Assembly: GCF_006715725.1 (NCBI RefSeq)
Contig: NZ_VFNU01000001.1
Coordinates: 1,302,001 to 1,366,000 of the forward strand
DNA: 64,000 nucleotides
From: Nocardioides sp. SLBN-35
Lineage (GTDB): Bacteria > Actinomycetota > Actinomycetes > Propionibacteriales > Nocardioidaceae
Reading direction: 5' to 3'
This document shows, one piece after another, positions 62,105-64,000 of this stretch. The translations under genes were made by a program, and so were the position numbers. A model generated the notes under the pieces. It saw nothing but the letters and a program-made list of their open reading frames with translations. It was not told where the DNA came from and ran no database searches. Position 1 is the stretch's first letter, and every line of letters begins with the position of its first letter.

Positions 62105-63045
62105 CAGCTCACCATCGCCATCACGTTGCGGACGTAGTTCTGCGTCTCCTTGTAGGGCGGGATGCCGCCGTAGCGGGAGACGGCGCCGGCTCCGGCGTTG
62201 TACGCCGCCAGCGCGAGGTCGGTGCGCCCGAACTTGTCGAGCAGCGAGCGCAGCAGCCGCGCGCCGCCGTCGATCGCCTGCGCGGGGTCGAACGGGTTGG
62301 TGACGCCGAGGCCCTTGGCGGTGCCGGGCATCAGCTGCATCAGGCCCTGCGCGCCAGCGGGGCTGACGGCCTTCGCGTCGAAGCCGGACTCCTGCTTCGC
62401 GACGGCGGCGATCAGGTTGCCGGGGACGCCCGTGCGGGCCGCGGCGGCGTTGATCAGGTCGGCGTACGGCGTCCCGGAGGCCGCGCGGGTGGCGACCGGT
62501 GCCGCGGCCGAGGCGCCGGTGGCACCGCTGCCGGGCTGGATGATCCGGCGGATGACGTCGGGCGTGGACGGGACGTCGACGACGCGGATGTCGAGGCCGG
62601 TGCGCGGGGCCTCGATCATCTTGCCGCCGCCGATGTAGATGGCGATGTGGTCGACGCCGTTGTTGCGGCTGGAGTTGTCCCACGCGATCAGGTCGCCGGG
62701 CTGGGCCTCGGCCATGCTGGCGACCGGCGTGCCGGCCTTCGCCTGCTGGTTGGACACCCGCGGCAGGTCGTAGCCGAGGTTCTTGTAGACGACCTGGACC
62801 AGGCCGGAGCAGTCCATGCCCTTGGTCGGGTCGGTGCCGCCCCAGACGTAGGGGAGGCCGAGGTACTTGCGCGCCTCGGCGACCACGGCGTCCCCGCTCA
62901 CGGAGCCGGAGGTGGCCGTGCCGTCGACGCGCGCGGACAGCTCGGTCGCGAAGCCGCCGCCGGTGCTGGTGGTCCGCACGGTCGCGAACTGTGCGAGCCG
63001 GGCCTGGATCTCGCTGATCCGGGCGGTGACGTTGTCGATGCTCAT
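62104..63045 (-). CDS. NlpC/P60 - lytic transglycosylase fusion, probable flagellar muramidase
   Basis: The 313-residue protein carries an NlpC/P60 peptidase domain (about 50-170; Cys79 in GMDCSGLVQ, His133 in VDHIAIYIG) followed by a soluble lytic transglycosylase domain (about 193-310; Glu219 in [10 protein letters not shown], then [12 protein letters not shown]). It should cut both peptide stems and glycan strands to let the rod pass the wall. There is no signal peptide, so export by the flagellar machine is likely. It lies between fliJ and fliK with 4-bp and 1-bp overlaps. Confidence 0.9.
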   Translation of the reverse strand: MSIDNVTARISEIQARLAQFATVRTTSTGGGFATELSARVDGTATSGSVSGDAVVAEARKYLGLPYVWGGTDPTKGMDCSGLVQVVYKNLGYDLPRVSNQQAKAGTPVASMAEAQPGDLIAWDNSSRNNGVDHIAIYIGGGKMIEAPRTGLDIRVVDVPSTPDVIRRIIQPGSGATGASAAAPVATRAASGTPYADLINAAAARTGVPGNLIAAVAKQESGFDAKAVSPAGAQGLMQLMPGTAKGLGVTNPFDPAQAIDGGARLLRSLLDKFGRTDLALAAYNAGAGAVSRYGGIPPYKETQNYVRNVMAMVS

Positions 63046-63482
63046 CGCTCTCCTCGCGCCCAGCGCTGGGCGGCCAGGTCGTCGGCGTCGCGGGCGGCGC
63101 GCCGCTCGGCCTCGGTACGACGGCGCGCGGCCCGGCGCTCGAGGAGGTGCTCGACCGCGGCCAGGCGGGCGCGGTCGCTGCCCCAGCGGGCGCGGGCGTC
63201 GGCGGTGACGACCTCGGCGGTCGCGACCCGGTCGCGGGTCTCGCCGACCAGGATGCCGGCGTGCGCCATGTGGGTGCGGGCGGCGACCAGCGCGGACACC
63301 GTGGTGGTGGCCGGGACCGGCGCGGAGGCGATGGTCGACTCGAGTGAGGCGAGCCGGCCGACGAGGGCGGCCTCCTCGGCGAGGACCCGCTGCAGGCCGA
63401 TCCGGCTGTCGGTCTCGCGGACCTCGCGGACCCGGGCGACGGCGGCGAGACCGCGGTCCTCGCGGTGCACGCGGCGGCTCAT
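63042..63482 (-). CDS. fliJ: Flagellar protein FliJ
   Basis: The 146-residue protein is almost entirely charged helix, rich in Arg, Glu and Ala (for example [20 protein letters not shown]), as expected for the FliJ coiled coil that works with the FliI ATPase. Its ATG overlaps the fliI stop and its stop overlaps the next gene, both by 4 bp. Sequence identity to FliJ is weak, so the call rests on position and shape. Confidence 0.8.
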   Translation of the reverse strand: MSRRVHREDRGLAAVARVREVRETDSRIGLQRVLAEEAALVGRLASLESTIASAPVPATTTVSALVAARTHMAHAGILVGETRDRVATAEVVTADARARWGSDRARLAAVEHLLERRAARRRTEAERRAARDADDLAAQRWARGER

Positions 63483-64000
63483 GGTGCCACCACCGTGGCC
63501 AGCCGGTCCCACGCCTCGGCGCGGGGCGTGACGTCGTCCATGGACTGGCGCAGGAACTCCTCGATCAGGGGCAGCCGGGCCAGCGCCGCGTCGGCGTCGG
63601 CGTCCGCCCCGGCGACGTACGCCCCGATCTCGACGAGCTCGCGGACCGAGCGGTGCGCGGCGAGCATCCGCCGCAGCCGGCCCGCGTCCTGCTGCTGGTC
63701 CGGAGTCGTGACGGCGCGGTGCACGCGGGAGATCGACTCGAGCACGTCGATGGCGGGGAAGTGGCCGGCGGTGGCGAGGTCGCGGGAGAGCACGACGTGG
63801 CCGTCGAGGATCGAGCGGGCGGTGTCGCCGATCGGGTCCTGGAGGTCGTCACCCTCGACCAGGACGGTGTAGATGCCGGTGATCGAGCCGGTCGCCGAGG
63901 TACCGGCCCGCTCGAGGAGGCGTGGCAGCAGGCCGAAGACGCTGGGCGGGTAGCCGCGGGTGGCGGGGGGCTCGCCGGCGGACAGGCCGATCTCGCGCTG
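63479..64000 (-). CDS. fliI: Flagellum-specific ATPase FliI, C-terminal part
   Basis: The frame is open to the right edge and gives the last 173 residues. It contains [20 protein letters not shown] followed by [30 protein letters not shown] and [16 protein letters not shown], all typical of FliI and related F1-type ATPases. The P-loop and start lie outside the window. FliI energises export of rod, hook and filament proteins. Confidence 0.95.
   Translation of the reverse strand, partial: QREIGLSAGEPPATRGYPPSVFGLLPRLLERAGTSATGSITGIYTVLVEGDDLQDPIGDTARSILDGHVVLSRDLATAGHFPAIDVLESISRVHRAVTTPDQQQDAGRLRRMLAAHRSVRELVEIGAYVAGADADADAALARLPLIEEFLRQSMDDVTPRAEAWDRLATVVAP

Overview
The window is high-GC DNA with dense, often overlapping genes, many GTG starts, a Gram-positive style flagellar operon and no rRNA, tRNA, CRISPR array or insertion sequence that I can see. 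It looks like the chromosome of a motile actinobacterium, most likely in or near Nocardioides. That placement is an inference from gene content and composition, not from a marker gene.

Positions 1 to about 36,040 form a catabolic island. It holds a TRAP transporter whose permeases (1-1885) and binding protein (14042-15286) lie apart, a cytochrome P450 with its ferredoxin, three class III CoA-transferases, two acyl-CoA ligases, three acyl-CoA dehydrogenases, MaoC and crotonase-type hydratases, a MenB/BadI-like ring-cleaving hydrolase, a CitE-like lyase, a thiolase, a thiolase-like/OB-fold (Ltp2/DUF35) pair, an old-yellow-enzyme reductase, three zinc-type alcohol dehydrogenases, three SDRs, an amidohydrolase-2 protein, a Baeyer-Villiger monooxygenase, a secreted tannase-family esterase and two FadR-type GntR regulators. 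Together they suggest import, CoA activation, hydroxylation or lactonisation, beta-oxidation and ring opening of an alicyclic, terpenoid- or steroid-like carboxylic acid. The substrate itself cannot be read from the sequence. Several AT-rich promoter gaps share TCATGA- and TGATAAGCATTA-like words, which look like operators of the two GntR proteins.

Positions 36,148-43,147 are a mixed region: an MFS exporter fused to carboxypeptidase-regulatory-like domains, a DUF2200 protein, an alpha/beta hydrolase, and a small cluster (DUF1254/DUF1214 protein, AraC regulator, NTF2-like protein, thioesterase). An approximately 43-bp element with two TCTTGAC half-sites 21 bp apart occurs twice beside the AraC gene. 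This is very likely its operator and links the divergent genes into one circuit.

Positions 43,165-49,087 carry two tandem paralogous secreted proteins with FlgD-type Ig domains, whose leaders share a 47-bp block (44 of 47 identical), and an orphan GAF-GAF histidine kinase.

Positions 49,068-64,000 are a minus-strand flagellar operon. In transcription order it reads fliI (partial), fliJ, an NlpC/P60-transglycosylase fusion, fliK, flgD, flgE, flbD, motA, motB, fliL, fliM, fliN, fliO, fliP, fliQ, fliR, flhB, flhA and a small membrane protein. Most junctions overlap by 4 bp. Three junctions (fliL/fliM, flgE/flbD, flhB/flhA) instead contain long, near-perfect palindromes or hairpins. No gap between genes exceeds about 210 bp.
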